64,000 nt of DNA from Acinetobacter sp. XH1741 (GCF_041021895.1 NZ_CP157428.1:2108001-2172000), one strand, 5' to 3'; positions 46,299 through 56,059 are shown, counted from the first letter of the stretch. Numbers and translations: made by a program. Notes: a model not told the origin generated them from the sequence alone.

Positions 46299-46320
46299 AA
46301 AAAAGCCGTGAAGGCTTTTT
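46299..46320 (-). terminator. Intrinsic terminator overlapping a stop codon
   Basis: AAAAAGCC, GTGA-type loop and GGCTTTTT form a short stem reaching the stop of the gene at 46319; T-run on the minus strand. Confidence 0.75.
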
Positions 46321-46534
46321 ATGTGGTTTCCGGTTTTTTTAACTGCTGCTGAATATAGAGATTCATATAGTATTGCTCTATATAATCATCTGCATAATTA
46401 TTAGCTAAGGTTTTTGTAGCGACCTGTTCATGTTTAGAATAGCGATGAGTTTCTAAATCTTTTTCAAGTACCCACCATTGGCGGTTAATACGACGTACCT
46501 GAAACTTATCACTTTTATATTTTCTTTTAGCCAT
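46319..46534 (-). CDS. Hypothetical 71-residue basic protein
   Basis: Not recognised. Strongly basic N-terminus (AKRKYKSDKFQVRRINRQWW), then a helical C-terminal half rich in Tyr and Gln (YADDYIEQYYMNLYIQQQL). A terminator overlaps its stop. No membrane segment. It may be nucleic-acid binding from composition, but nothing more can be said. Confidence 0.6.
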   Translation of the reverse strand: MAKRKYKSDKFQVRRINRQWWVLEKDLETHRYSKHEQVATKTLANNYADDYIEQYYMNLYIQQQLKKPETT

Positions 46535-46718
46535 TTTTTCCTAAAATTACAATGTAGACATGAAAAGAAAGTTTCTACTGGAGTTGGGAGGACAAGTCAA
46601 CAAGCTTAGTGTTCAATTGACTACTTTCTGAGGACTATATTTTTACTTATGCGTAGTAAATAAAAAAGCTCTCATAGAGAGCTTGAGATTTAAACATATT
46701 TGAAAAAAGATACGATAG

Positions 46719-47183
46719 TTACCGAGATAGATTTTTTAAAAGCATTTTTAAGCTTTCCATCATTTTTTCTAGTTGTAGAGGAGTGATCCCCTCAAATGAT
46801 TGCTCAAGTACGACACTTGTTAAGTCGTTAATTTTAGCAATCATTTCTGTACCACGCTCAGTAAGATATACACGTGTAATCCGGCCATCGCTTTGACAAG
46901 AGTATGTTTCTACTAGGCCTTCATCTTTTAAACGGTAAACAATCTTAGTTGTAGTCGACATCTTTGAAATAATCATGTCGGATAATTCAGATACACTAGC
47001 ATGGGGTTTACTGCTTAGCGCAAGCATAATGCGTCGACGAGAATTATCTAAGCCATATTTTTTAAGAGCATTATCAATATTTTGAACATATTGAGCATGG
47101 ACTTGGGTAATCCAATAATAAGGAAAATCTTCAAGAGTGAAAGATTCTGTTGTTGGTAAAAAACGCGCATACTTCTTTGTCAT
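46719..47183 (-). CDS. MarR-family regulator
   Basis: A 154-residue winged-helix protein. ASVSELSDMIISKMSTTTKIVYRLKDEGLV (in part, about 62-90) is the HTH and SDGRITRVYLTERG the wing. The ATG at 47183 has GGGGA 7 nt upstream and yields the family N-terminus; an extension to 47255 adds unsupported sequence. It stands alone between a small orphan and fruA, so its target is unknown. It could be autoregulated. Confidence 0.85.
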   Translation of the reverse strand: MTKKYARFLPTTESFTLEDFPYYWITQVHAQYVQNIDNALKKYGLDNSRRRIMLALSSKPHASVSELSDMIISKMSTTTKIVYRLKDEGLVETYSCQSDGRITRVYLTERGTEMIAKINDLTSVVLEQSFEGITPLQLEKMMESLKMLLKNLSR

Positions 47184-47838
47184 TGACTTTTCCCCATACC
47201 TTGGTGGATCGCATTTTATGAAACTCATTTTAATAGTTGAAAAATATAGTTTCACTAAGCAAGTTATATCAGGACTTTAAGTCATGAGCAAAATTTATAT
47301 CGTTTGATTTAATAAGAACAAACTATAAATTTTACTATTCTGATAAAACTTATTTCTTACCGTTTATTTGAACTTGGCTGCTCGCTTGTTCGTAAAATGA
47401 ACGATACCTCTTTGCATGAGAATCCTAGAAAAAAAAACATGTTTTGAATGTGACATTTCTATAAAAATTTTTTGTCTACAAAGTCATAACTATAAAAAAT
47501 AAATCCATTTTATGTGAAAATATTTATTTTAATCAATATTTTACGCTATTTTTGAAAAGTGGAAATTTACCATACATTTAACATGATTGATGAACTATTT
47601 ATCAAATTAAATGAATTAACTTTCTTAAGGTATTGATTTTTATATATTAATATATGTTATAATAAGTGAGTTATTTTCAAATTATATTTGAAAAACCTAA
47701 ATATAGTTTAAGTGAATGTATTACCAAACCAACTTTTACTTTGCAATTAGCTTAGAACAAGTTATAGCGCGTGCGATTCAAATTAATAAATAATCTAAGA
47801 AATAAAAAAGGGAGAATATTAATTCTCCCTTTTATAAG
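47184..47838. other. MarR/fruA intergenic gap with palindrome and possible RNA
   Basis: A 655-bp AT-rich stretch. TTTTCAAAT-TAT-ATTTGAAAA (47674-47694) is a perfect 9-bp-arm inverted repeat. TTGATT (47633-47638) and TATAAT (47658-47663) could start a rightward transcript that would end at the fruA terminator, a possible 160-nt RNA. The leftward MarR promoter is near 47184-47300. Confidence 0.4.
47804..47833. terminator. Terminator of fruBKA
   Basis: AAAAGGGAGAAT (47806-47817), ATTA, ATTCTCCCTTTT (47822-47833); bidirectional by flanking runs, 6 bp beyond fruA. Confidence 0.88.
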
Positions 47839-49566
47839 CTATGTATTCGGTAATAACTTTTCTTCTTGGTTCTTCTTAATGATGGCATAACTTACACCAG
47901 TTACTATGCTGCCTGCAGCAATAGCTGCAAGATACAACCATGCATGATTGATTGCATTCGGAATCAGAAGTACGAATACACCGCCGTGTGGTGTAACAAG
48001 TTCACAGTGAAATAAAGCCACCAATGCACCAGTAACTGCACCACCTAAAATACAAGTTGGAATAACACGCATAGGATCTTTTGCTGCAAATGGAATTGCA
48101 CCTTCTGAGATAAAGCATAAACCGAGCACAAAAGCTGCTTTACCTGCATCTTTCTCACCTGTGCTAAATTTATTTCTAGCAAGGAAGGTCGCAATCGCCA
48201 TACCAATAGCAGGGACCATACCACCCGCCATGGTGGCTGCCATTGGCATGTAAGTATTGGTTGTAAGTAAACCGACTGTAAAAGCATAAGCGGCTTTATT
48301 AATTGGACCACCTAAATCAATACACATCATACTTGCTAAAATAATTCCCATTAATACGGCGTTTGTAGTGCCCATGTTGTTGAGGAAATCTTTCATTAAC
48401 TCAAAGATATGTGCTACTGGTTGTCCAACTATGTAGAACATAATGAGACCAACAGATAATGTTCCGAGTAATGGAATAATCAAAATAGGTTTAAGTGCCT
48501 CTAAGCTGGTTGGTAATTTAACTTTTTTGGCAATAAATAACGCGATATAACCAGCAAGAAAGCCAGAAACAATGCCTCCTAAAAATCCTGCCTGTAGTTG
48601 TGCTGCCAATAACCCACCAATTAAACCAGGTGCAAGGCCAGGGCGATCTGCAATGGAATATGCAATGTAACCTGATAGCATTGGTACCATTAGTGTAAAT
48701 GCTGCTGCACCAATCTGTTTTAATATGGCTGGCAAGCTACCAGCTTGTTCGGCTGCATTCAGACCAAAACATAAAGAAAGAGCAATTAACAAACCACCGG
48801 CAACAACCATAGGCAGCATATAAGAAACACCGGTTAATAAGTGTTTATACACACCAACTTTTTCAGTTTTATCTTTATTTTCCGTAGTAGCTTGCTGTTT
48901 ACCTTGTTCTAAAACTTGAGCATTCGCAATTGCCTCTGCAAATGCCTTGTCGGTTTGTTTTAAGGCAAAGCCAGTACTGCATCGATAAACACGTTTGCCT
49001 ACAAAACGGTCTGTGTTCACTTCAATGTCAGTAGCTAAAATAACAATATCGGCATCAGCAATGGCTTGAGCTGATAAAATATTTTTTGCACCCACAGAAC
49101 CTTGAGTTTCTACATCAATTTGATAGCCAAGTTTTTCTGCACCTTGCTGTAACGCTTCAGCTGCCATAAAAGTATGAGCAACCCCAGTTGGACAAGCAGT
49201 AATTGCAACAAAGTGAGTCGCTGTATTAGATGTTTGTTTAGGTTTTTGATCCCATTCATTTGCAGGTTTCGAATGTTCAAGCGCTGTTAAAAGTGCATGA
49301 TCTGCATCATGTTTAATATCTTCAATAGATACTAAAGATAAAGCGCTTTGCCCAAAAATATTTAGGTTTTTAGGCTGTTGTCCAATAATAACAACATGAT
49401 CAAAGTTATCACTTGATTCAAATTCATCGAGTGAAATAACGCTATTTTTATATCCACGCTGTGTTGCGACTAAAGCAAGTTTACGAGCTAAAATCAAAGC
49501 ATTGATTTGCTGTTGCGGACTATTAGTGACAAATAATAAATGTTTAGCGGTTTGCATCAGATTCAC
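47839..49566 (-). CDS. fruA: Fructose PTS enzyme IIBC
   Basis: A 575-residue inner-membrane transporter. B-prime domain (1-95), IIB (about 115-210; phosphorylated Cys in ITACPTGVAHTFMA), IIC (about 240-565, about 10 TM). It imports fructose as fructose-1-phosphate. It overlaps fruK by 23 bp. Its phosphate comes from FruB on the same operon. Confidence 0.95.
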   Translation of the reverse strand: MNLMQTAKHLLFVTNSPQQQINALILARKLALVATQRGYKNSVISLDEFESSDNFDHVVIIGQQPKNLNIFGQSALSLVSIEDIKHDADHALLTALEHSKPANEWDQKPKQTSNTATHFVAITACPTGVAHTFMAAEALQQGAEKLGYQIDVETQGSVGAKNILSAQAIADADIVILATDIEVNTDRFVGKRVYRCSTGFALKQTDKAFAEAIANAQVLEQGKQQATTENKDKTEKVGVYKHLLTGVSYMLPMVVAGGLLIALSLCFGLNAAEQAGSLPAILKQIGAAAFTLMVPMLSGYIAYSIADRPGLAPGLIGGLLAAQLQAGFLGGIVSGFLAGYIALFIAKKVKLPTSLEALKPILIIPLLGTLSVGLIMFYIVGQPVAHIFELMKDFLNNMGTTNAVLMGIILASMMCIDLGGPINKAAYAFTVGLLTTNTYMPMAATMAGGMVPAIGMAIATFLARNKFSTGEKDAGKAAFVLGLCFISEGAIPFAAKDPMRVIPTCILGGAVTGALVALFHCELVTPHGGVFVLLIPNAINHAWLYLAAIAAGSIVTGVSYAIIKKNQEEKLLPNT

Positions 49567-50491
49567 TCAATGAATTGATAGTAGTTTGTGCTTTTAATTG
49601 GTCTAGAACCTCGGGAGTAGGGATTCGAAAACCAATTTGCGTTACAGCATGGCTTGCAATTGCTGTTGCAGTTTTTAAAGTTTCTTCAGGAGAAAGTTGG
49701 CTTATAAGTCCGTGGATCATGCCTGCTAAGAGGGAGTCACCAGCACCGACTGTACTTTTTACAATAACTTTTGGTGCCTGAGCATGTAAGGGGTGAGCAT
49801 CATGCAGCCAATTTACGCCATCTTCACCCATTGAAATCACTACATGCTCAATGTCGGCTAAGCTGTCAAAAAGTTTTCTTTGTTCGGCATAGCTTGTTGC
49901 AGAACACTGATAACTTTCTACTAGCTCATCAGTATTAGGTTTAATCATCCAAGGTTGACTTGCAATTGCAGCAACCAATGCTTTACCACTTGTATCTAGT
50001 GCAACTTTTTTATTTTGCTTTTTTATAATTTGAATAAGCTGTTGTAGCTCATCAATACTAAAACCCTGAGGTAGGCTACCAGCTATTGCAACCACCTCAA
50101 CTTGTGGTAAAAGAGCTTCGATCTTATTAAAAAGACTTTGTTTGTCTACTTCAGAAACAAAGAAACCCTTACCGTTTAAATCGGTCATCCGCCCAGAGTG
50201 CTCAGCAATCTTTATATTTTGGCGTGTTTCGCCATCAATATAAATGAACTCGGGTTGAAATTGAGCTTGGGTAAAGTGTGTATCGAAAATTTGTCGATTA
50301 TGCTCACCTAAAAAACCAGTTACGATTACATCATGTCCTAGGTCTTTTAATACCTGAGCAACATTAAGACCTTTCCCCGCTGCATGAATTTCTACCCATT
50401 CTTGCCGATTTACTTCACCTACCTGTAACTCATTTAGTTGTATCGTTACATCAATTGCAGGGTTTAAAGTAACTGTTAAAATTTTAGCCAT
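49544..50491 (-). CDS. fruK: 1-phosphofructokinase
   Basis: A 315-residue PfkB-family kinase converting fructose-1-P to fructose-1,6-bisphosphate. TLNPAIDVT, the GKGLNVA loop and the C-terminal STVGAGDSLLAGM catalytic motif are present. The ATG at 50491 with GGGAAT upstream fits; the longer frame to 50551 overlaps fruB. It overlaps fruA by 23 bp and follows fruB by 13 bp. Confidence 0.95.
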   Translation of the reverse strand: MAKILTVTLNPAIDVTIQLNELQVGEVNRQEWVEIHAAGKGLNVAQVLKDLGHDVIVTGFLGEHNRQIFDTHFTQAQFQPEFIYIDGETRQNIKIAEHSGRMTDLNGKGFFVSEVDKQSLFNKIEALLPQVEVVAIAGSLPQGFSIDELQQLIQIIKKQNKKVALDTSGKALVAAIASQPWMIKPNTDELVESYQCSATSYAEQRKLFDSLADIEHVVISMGEDGVNWLHDAHPLHAQAPKVIVKSTVGAGDSLLAGMIHGLISQLSPEETLKTATAIASHAVTQIGFRIPTPEVLDQLKAQTTINSLSESDANR

Positions 50492-50504
50492 CACTATTCC
50501 CAAT

Positions 50505-53363
50505 TTATAAGTCTTGTTCAGATAGTTGACGTACAGCAGGAGCGCTATCACACGCTAAAGCTTGTTGCGCAAGTTTTTGAGCATGGCTGTAGTTTAGTGT
50601 ACGAATTTGAGCTTTTACCAATGGAATGCTATTTGGTGACATGCTGAGCTCATCTACGCCTAATCCCATGAGAATAGGTACGGCTTTTGGATCTGCTGCA
50701 AGCTCACCACAGATTCCTACCCATTTACCGTGTTTGTGTGCAGCCTTCACAGTTTGATCAATCAAATTGAGGATACTTGGGTGCAATCCGTCTGCTTCAG
50801 CTGAGAGGATTGGGTGACCTCGGTCAATTGCTAAAGTATATTGGGTCAGATCATTTGTACCGATACTGAAAAAGTCGACTTCTTGTGCAAGAATTGGTGC
50901 AAGTAAAGCAGCAGAAGGAACTTCAATCATAATGCCGACTTGTAAATTGTCACATGGATGTTGAGCTTTTACTTCATCAAGAATTGCTTTTGCAGCACGC
51001 CATTCTTCAACACGTCCAATCATAGGAAACATGATTCGTAATGGACGATTATCAGATGCTTTTAATAAAGCAGTTAATTGCTGTTTTAAAAGCTCAGGAC
51101 GTCTTAAGGTTAAACGAATTCCCCTTAATCCTAAGAATGGGTTTTCTTCTTCAGCAATTGGTAGATAAGGCAAAGGTTTATCACCACCTACGTCTAATGT
51201 GCGTACCACAAGTGGACGGCCTGCAAGTGCATCTAGTACCACTCGGTAGTCAGCTTCTTGAACAGTCTCATTTGGTGCACTGCTATGAGACATAAATACA
51301 AGTTCAGTTCGTAATAACCCAATCGCTTCTGCACCATATTCTACTGCTTGTGCTGTTGCTTGAACTTTACCTAAATTTGCAGCAATTTCGATCTGATGTT
51401 GATCTAACGTAATGGCAGGCTCTTGGCTATGACGTTCAGCTTCTTCACGAATTTGACGTTGTTGTTCACACTCTTGCTTTGCTTGTTCGATTTGCGCCGT
51501 ATCTGGATTTAAAACAAAAGTCCCCGTGTCACCATTAATGAGTAGGGTGCTTTTATGATCAATTTCCAAGACTTGTTCACCAGCACCAACAATAGCTGGA
51601 ATTCCTAAAGCACGTGCCACAATCGCACTATGTGCACTTGCCCCGCCTATAGCAGTCAAAATGCCCGCAACACGGTCTTTGTTGAGACGAGCGACATCGC
51701 TTGGCCCAACATCATGCATGATTAAAATATAAGGCTCTTTAGGCTCTTCAATAACTACTTCACCACATAGTTGTGTTAAGACTCGGTCACCAATATCACG
51801 TAAGTCTGTTGCACGTTCAGCGAGTAAGCGGTCTGGTAGAGCTTCTTGTGCTTTAGCAGCAGCTTCAATATGCTCATGCCAAGCGGCTGGTGCTGATAAA
51901 TTCTGATTAATTTTTAGATATACACCGTTAATCAAATCAGGGTCATCGAGCATCTCTAAGTGGGCTTGAAAGATTTGTTTAATTTCAGAAGCTTCAGCTT
52001 TAGCAATAACTTGGTGAATATTGTTTTTTACAGCATGTAATGCAATATCTAAATTTTCTTTCTCAGCTTTTACACTTAAACCCATACGTTCATATTGATA
52101 AACCTTGGGTTTAATGACATGTACTGGCCCAAAAGCTAAACCGCTAGATGCAGCGATTCCTGTATTGTTACCAAATGCTGTAGCATGAGACATTATAGTT
52201 TGTGCAGGGGGTTGCTCAGGTACTTCGCTAGTTACTGGTATTGCCTCAACTTCCTCACCCAAGCCTTGCTGTACTGCAAAAACCACTTTATCTAGGCCAT
52301 TCACTGCATCAGTTTCTGGCTCTGCAATAAAACGTAGAGTTTGGCCACGTTTACAGCCTAAAGCTAAAAGGCGAGTCAAACTTTTCGCAGAAACAAAACT
52401 ACCATCATCGACAGCAACCTGAATGTCGCCTTGAAAGGTTTTGGTGAGATTGACTAAATGTGTAGCTGGTCGAGCATGTAAGCCGTGTGCATTTGCTAAT
52501 ACAACTGAGCGTTGAGGCCAGTCTGGAATAACATCAGCACCAATAATTTTTGCAATTTCATTTGGAGTTTGAGTCTTGTCTAGCTCGGCAACTTGCTCTG
52601 GATTGAACAAAATATCAATTAAACGATTAAATCTTTCATTATCGAGCTGGTCATTTGCTGCAATACAAACCAGAGTATTCAGCTTTTTACCATTTAGCTC
52701 TAAAGTCTTTGAGGGCTTAGTAATACTAATAGCAGGTTGCTGAACAAAGTGATGACTTGAAATAGACCAAATTTGATCCTGTAATTGAATGGCTTGTTCT
52801 GGATCAAGTGAGCTTAAGAAACCACATTTTACAAAACTATGTTTTTTGAGCGTTTGAGAAGCTGCCCAAAATAAGTCTTCGATATCTTGCGCATCGATTT
52901 CGGTTTGAATGAGATTTTCATGAAGGGCTAAAGATAATGGCTGAGCTTGTAGTAATTCTATAATTTGTTCGGGCTTTGAAGCATTTTTGACTTGTTCACT
53001 CACATCATGCATTAATGCACGAGTAAGAATTTGCAATACTTGTAAATGTTCATCAGATTTTGCTGCAATCACGACAGCTAAATAGATTTTATTTTCTCCA
53101 TCCCAAATTACGCCTTCCGGGAAATGAGCTAAGCGAATACCCGTTTTTAAAATATATTCACGTGATTGAGGAGTACCGTGGGGAATAGCAATACCTTGGC
53201 CTAAATAAGTCGCACTTTGTTGCTCACGATTGACAAGTCCTGTTATATATTCAGGTGTAACTAACCCATCTTTTTCTAATATATCGACTAGACACTTTAA
53301 TGCATGTGTTTTATCAACAGCATGTTGATTCATATGAATATGTTGAGGCTCTAGTGCTAGCAT
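50505..53363 (-). CDS. fruB: Multiphosphoryl transfer protein EIIA(Fru)-HPr-EI
   Basis: A 952-residue fusion. EIIA (about 1-145, GIAIPHGT with active His), linker domain, HPr (about 283-370, ANAHGLHARPA), EI (about 400-950, GGASAHSAIVAR with His and the PEP-binding GIMIEVPSAA). This one protein carries phosphate from PEP to FruA, so no separate PtsH or PtsI is needed. It is first in fruBKA. A Cra/FruR operator was not found in the 220 bp upstream. Confidence 0.95.
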   Translation of the reverse strand: MLALEPQHIHMNQHAVDKTHALKCLVDILEKDGLVTPEYITGLVNREQQSATYLGQGIAIPHGTPQSREYILKTGIRLAHFPEGVIWDGENKIYLAVVIAAKSDEHLQVLQILTRALMHDVSEQVKNASKPEQIIELLQAQPLSLALHENLIQTEIDAQDIEDLFWAASQTLKKHSFVKCGFLSSLDPEQAIQLQDQIWSISSHHFVQQPAISITKPSKTLELNGKKLNTLVCIAANDQLDNERFNRLIDILFNPEQVAELDKTQTPNEIAKIIGADVIPDWPQRSVVLANAHGLHARPATHLVNLTKTFQGDIQVAVDDGSFVSAKSLTRLLALGCKRGQTLRFIAEPETDAVNGLDKVVFAVQQGLGEEVEAIPVTSEVPEQPPAQTIMSHATAFGNNTGIAASSGLAFGPVHVIKPKVYQYERMGLSVKAEKENLDIALHAVKNNIHQVIAKAEASEIKQIFQAHLEMLDDPDLINGVYLKINQNLSAPAAWHEHIEAAAKAQEALPDRLLAERATDLRDIGDRVLTQLCGEVVIEEPKEPYILIMHDVGPSDVARLNKDRVAGILTAIGGASAHSAIVARALGIPAIVGAGEQVLEIDHKSTLLINGDTGTFVLNPDTAQIEQAKQECEQQRQIREEAERHSQEPAITLDQHQIEIAANLGKVQATAQAVEYGAEAIGLLRTELVFMSHSSAPNETVQEADYRVVLDALAGRPLVVRTLDVGGDKPLPYLPIAEEENPFLGLRGIRLTLRRPELLKQQLTALLKASDNRPLRIMFPMIGRVEEWRAAKAILDEVKAQHPCDNLQVGIMIEVPSAALLAPILAQEVDFFSIGTNDLTQYTLAIDRGHPILSAEADGLHPSILNLIDQTVKAAHKHGKWVGICGELAADPKAVPILMGLGVDELSMSPNSIPLVKAQIRTLNYSHAQKLAQQALACDSAPAVRQLSEQDL

Positions 53364-53533
53364 AATTATCCTTGAACAATTTCTTTGGCTTAGCTAAAAC
53401 AGAAAAAAAGAAGCTGTTTGCATTAAACAAGTATATATACCTATTTTTTGACAACAGCTTCAGATGAATTACCTTATCAGAACTTTAAATGTATATCGAC
53501 GCATTTAAGTAAAAAGCTGCTCGTTTTTAATAC

Positions 53534-53568
53534 AAAAAAACCTCTAAGCAGGATTACTGACTTAGAGG
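53534..53568 (-). terminator. Intrinsic terminator
   Basis: CCTCTAAG (53541-53548) and CTTAGAGG (53561-53568) with a 12-nt loop and a minus-strand T-run; it follows the hydrolase stop and separates it from fruB's promoter region. Confidence 0.82.
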
Positions 53569-53586
53569 TGAAAATAAAAGCAGTGA

Positions 53587-54447
53587 TTAATAATTAATTT
53601 CTTGTTCTAAAATAGACCAAAGTTTTTGATGTGATTTTTTAAATAACAGCATATGGCCAATTGATTTATATCCTAAATTTTTTGGATTAAGTTCAATCAT
53701 TTTTTTATCTGCATTGGGATATAAACTTAATAATTCATTTACGTTGCGTTTGGTTGCAATCTCATCATCATCGGCCCAAATAGCAGTAATTGAACACTTA
53801 ATATCTGAATGAAAGTCATGAAAAATAGTCTTGCCTATAGCATTTTTCACATAACCGGGACGGCTGCAAAACTCTCGCCATTGTTGAGCAACTTTTTTAG
53901 GTAAGTTTTCTCCCATACCTATGAATTGAGTTGCACCATAACCTTTAATAGCACTAGAAATAGGAAAGATAAAATTGAACATAACTGGTGCTAAAAACTT
54001 GGTTTTTCCTTTCAGACCCTTAACATGTCCTGTTGAACCTGCAACGGTTACTACTTTTGCGACTTTATTATAGTTAGGCACGACTCCTAACAATTGTCCA
54101 CCAGCGCTGTGCCCAATAAGAATAACTTGATCTGCTTTGGTTTTTATTAATAAAGAATCGATTGCACAGGGAATATCAAGTGTTCCCCAATCTGTAATAC
54201 TTGCATTACTTTGTTTTAATGCACCATGTAATGACTCACCAATACCACGGAAATCAAAACTCAACACATCATGGCCTTGTTGACTTAACCATGTTGCAAA
54301 AGAGTGATAAAAGTTTTTGGTAATACCTGTTGCTGGGCAAATAACAACTGGGTATTGAGCTTTTTTTGATACAGCAGGATAAAATTGTGCTGCAAGTTGA
54401 TAGCCATCTTTACAGGTAATCCAAAAAGATTCAAAAGTCTTATCCAT
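53587..54447 (-). CDS. Alpha/beta hydrolase, S33-like
   Basis: A 286-residue hydrolase. The nucleophile elbow is GHSAGG (about residue 111). DFRGIGES, a typical S33/lysophospholipase motif, precedes it, and a C-terminal SIGHMLLF supplies the His. ADDDEIA may give the acid. No signal peptide. The substrate is unknown. It has its own terminator. Confidence 0.8.
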   Translation of the reverse strand: MDKTFESFWITCKDGYQLAAQFYPAVSKKAQYPVVICPATGITKNFYHSFATWLSQQGHDVLSFDFRGIGESLHGALKQSNASITDWGTLDIPCAIDSLLIKTKADQVILIGHSAGGQLLGVVPNYNKVAKVVTVAGSTGHVKGLKGKTKFLAPVMFNFIFPISSAIKGYGATQFIGMGENLPKKVAQQWREFCSRPGYVKNAIGKTIFHDFHSDIKCSITAIWADDDEIATKRNVNELLSLYPNADKKMIELNPKNLGYKSIGHMLLFKKSHQKLWSILEQEINY

Positions 54448-54585
54448 AGATTTTAAGCTAACTGTCTAATCATTTGTCTTAATGTACATGAGTTCCGAAA
54501 AGAAACTTGATTAAAATATGACTTTAAAGTCAAGAATTATGATATATAGCTCATCAAATTTTAATAAAACAAATAAAGGGAAATT

Positions 54586-55038
54586 ATGGATTTATCAAAA
54601 GCTGTACAACTTGCAATTGTTTTTAGTGGCGTCTTTTTATGATTAGGAGTGTTGACAGGAGTGTGGAAATATTGGCAGATACGCCGTTCAGAATTAAGTC
54701 GTGCACATTATTATGTCGATATTGCCCATCGAAGCAGCTTGCTGTATGCCGCGGCAACAATCATTCTAGCTGTACTCAGCTATTTCACAGTTTTAAGTGA
54801 AGATATTGCTTTATGGTGTGTATTGGCAAACATCTTGTTTTTTAGTCTTTCAATATTTGTCTATATCATTCATGGGTATTTACAGGACACAACAAATCAG
54901 TTTAAACAGCCGCATAGGTTAGGGCGCTTCAGTCTGCCAGCATGGTTAGTATCTTTTATGATGATTGCTTTAATTATTACCGAGTTGTTAGCAACAGCTA
55001 TTTTAGTGATGGGGACTATTTTATTATTTTTAGGGTAA
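54586..55038 (+). pseudogene. Small multi-TM protein gene interrupted by in-frame TGA
   Basis: ATG at 54586 has AAGGG 6 nt upstream and opens MDLSKAVQLAIVFSGVFL, then TGA at 54640-54642, then the same frame continues LGVLTGVWKYWQ... to 55038. The combined product would be about 150 residues with three to four TM helices. One G-to-A change (TGG Trp) would restore it. A GTG at 54649 could restart translation but has no spaced ribosome site. It is either a nonsense mutation or a sequencing error. A terminator follows, and the family is unrecognised. Confidence 0.75.
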
Positions 55039-55039
55039 T

Positions 55040-55069
55040 AAAAAATGGATGATTACTCATCCATTTTTT
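55040..55069. terminator. Bidirectional terminator
   Basis: AAAAAATGGATGA (55040-55052), TTAC, TCATCCATTTTTT (55057-55069). Confidence 0.9.
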
Positions 55070-55077
55070 GAATTCTA

Positions 55078-55323
55078 TTATTTCTGTCGACTCATTCGTT
55101 TTTTAGCTAATTTTCGCATTTTGTGATCGACAAAGGCCCATACACAAAACACAAAAGAAACAACCGTAGCATATACAAAGTACTCGGGTTTCAGATTCCC
55201 TTTAATCATACCTTGAAACAGTAAAGTGAGCATAAGAGCAAGCGTAGTTACTCCATACACAACTGAATCTTTACTGTTCAGAGTGTTAATGAAGACTTGT
55301 TTGTTGAAATGTAATGATAACAT
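55078..55323 (-). CDS. Hypothetical 81-residue membrane protein
   Basis: Two hydrophobic spans (about 26-42 and 50-68) and a strongly basic C-terminus (HKMRKLAKKRMSRQK) predicted cytosolic by positive-inside. The ATG at 55323 has AAGGAGGG at proper spacing; 55329 is too close. Not recognised. It converges on the interrupted membrane gene. Confidence 0.65.
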   Translation of the reverse strand: MLSLHFNKQVFINTLNSKDSVVYGVTTLALMLTLLFQGMIKGNLKPEYFVYATVVSFVFCVWAFVDHKMRKLAKKRMSRQK

Positions 55324-55581
55324 CTCCATCCCTCCTTGTGGTTGCGCTAAAACCGAATGTTTTAGTCAAGAATAAGTTTAATGTTGTACTGGTATTTTTA
55401 GTTTAATTCAATAGTCAATAGAAAGTTTTTTGAACAGTTTTATAAAAACTTCTATATTTATAAATAGTTAAGGTATTAAAAAAGTAAATATTAAATATTT
55501 TCGTATAAAATACTTATTTTTTTAGAAAAGAGAAATTTTTAAGTGAAAAGTGTAATAATTTCTCTTTTCTTCTCATTTACT

Positions 55582-56001
55582 TTAGTTGCTTTGTTTTTTT
55601 AAAAAGGCATCAATGGCATGTTGAGCAATTTCAGCATCTTCAAAAGATTGTACGCCTGAAACACCAATCGCACCTAAAATATGATCTTCATAAATAATAG
55701 CTTTGCCACCTTCTAGCATTCCTTTGGCATTTGGCATGCTTAAAAAACCAAGACGACCATTTTGAAGAAGTTCTTCGTAGAATTTTGAAGGACGACCGCT
55801 CATTGATGAGCATTTAGCTTTTTCCAGACACAGATGTGTAGTGAGAGGAGAAGCGCCATCTAGACGTTTCATAAGTAATAAAGAGCTTGTTTCATCAACA
55901 ATCGCTATACTAACTTTAAAGTTGTGTTCAATTGCATATTTTTGAGCTTCTTCCATTAAAAACTCTGCATCTGCTAATGTTAGATAATATTTACTTTTCA
56001 T
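55582..56001 (-). CDS. GlcG/HbpS-like protein
   Basis: A 139-residue protein of the heme-degrading/heme-binding HbpS-GlcG fold: LTLADAEFLMEEAQ, ISIAIVDETSSLLLMKRLDGA, and the Gly-rich end GAIGVSGV. It has no signal peptide. In other genera members bind heme, cobalamin or diol-related ligands; function here is unknown. A near-perfect 24-bp palindrome lies 35 bp upstream of the start. Confidence 0.8.
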   Translation of the reverse strand: MKSKYYLTLADAEFLMEEAQKYAIEHNFKVSIAIVDETSSLLLMKRLDGASPLTTHLCLEKAKCSSMSGRPSKFYEELLQNGRLGFLSMPNAKGMLEGGKAIIYEDHILGAIGVSGVQSFEDAEIAQHAIDAFLKKQSN

Positions 56002-56035
56002 TTATGCTCTTCTTTCCTGAGTAAGCTAAAAATTA

Positions 56036-56059
56036 TTTTAGTGTAATATTACAGTAAAA
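56036..56059. promoter_or_regulatory. 24-bp palindrome upstream of HbpS-like gene
   Basis: TTTTA-G-TGTAATATTACA-G-TAAAA: a 24-bp inverted repeat with only the two G positions unpaired. The centre TGTAATATTACA is perfect. It lies 35 bp before the HbpS-like ATG, an operator position. The regulator is unidentified. Confidence 0.55.

Noticed and set aside
47642..47655. ATATATTAATATAT palindrome as an operator
   Set aside because: Pure AT palindromes are expected by chance in this composition.
54640..54642. TGA read as selenocysteine
   Set aside because: No selenoprotein family resemblance, the neighbour residues are membrane helix, and no SECIS-like hairpin is seen; Trp-to-stop is simpler.
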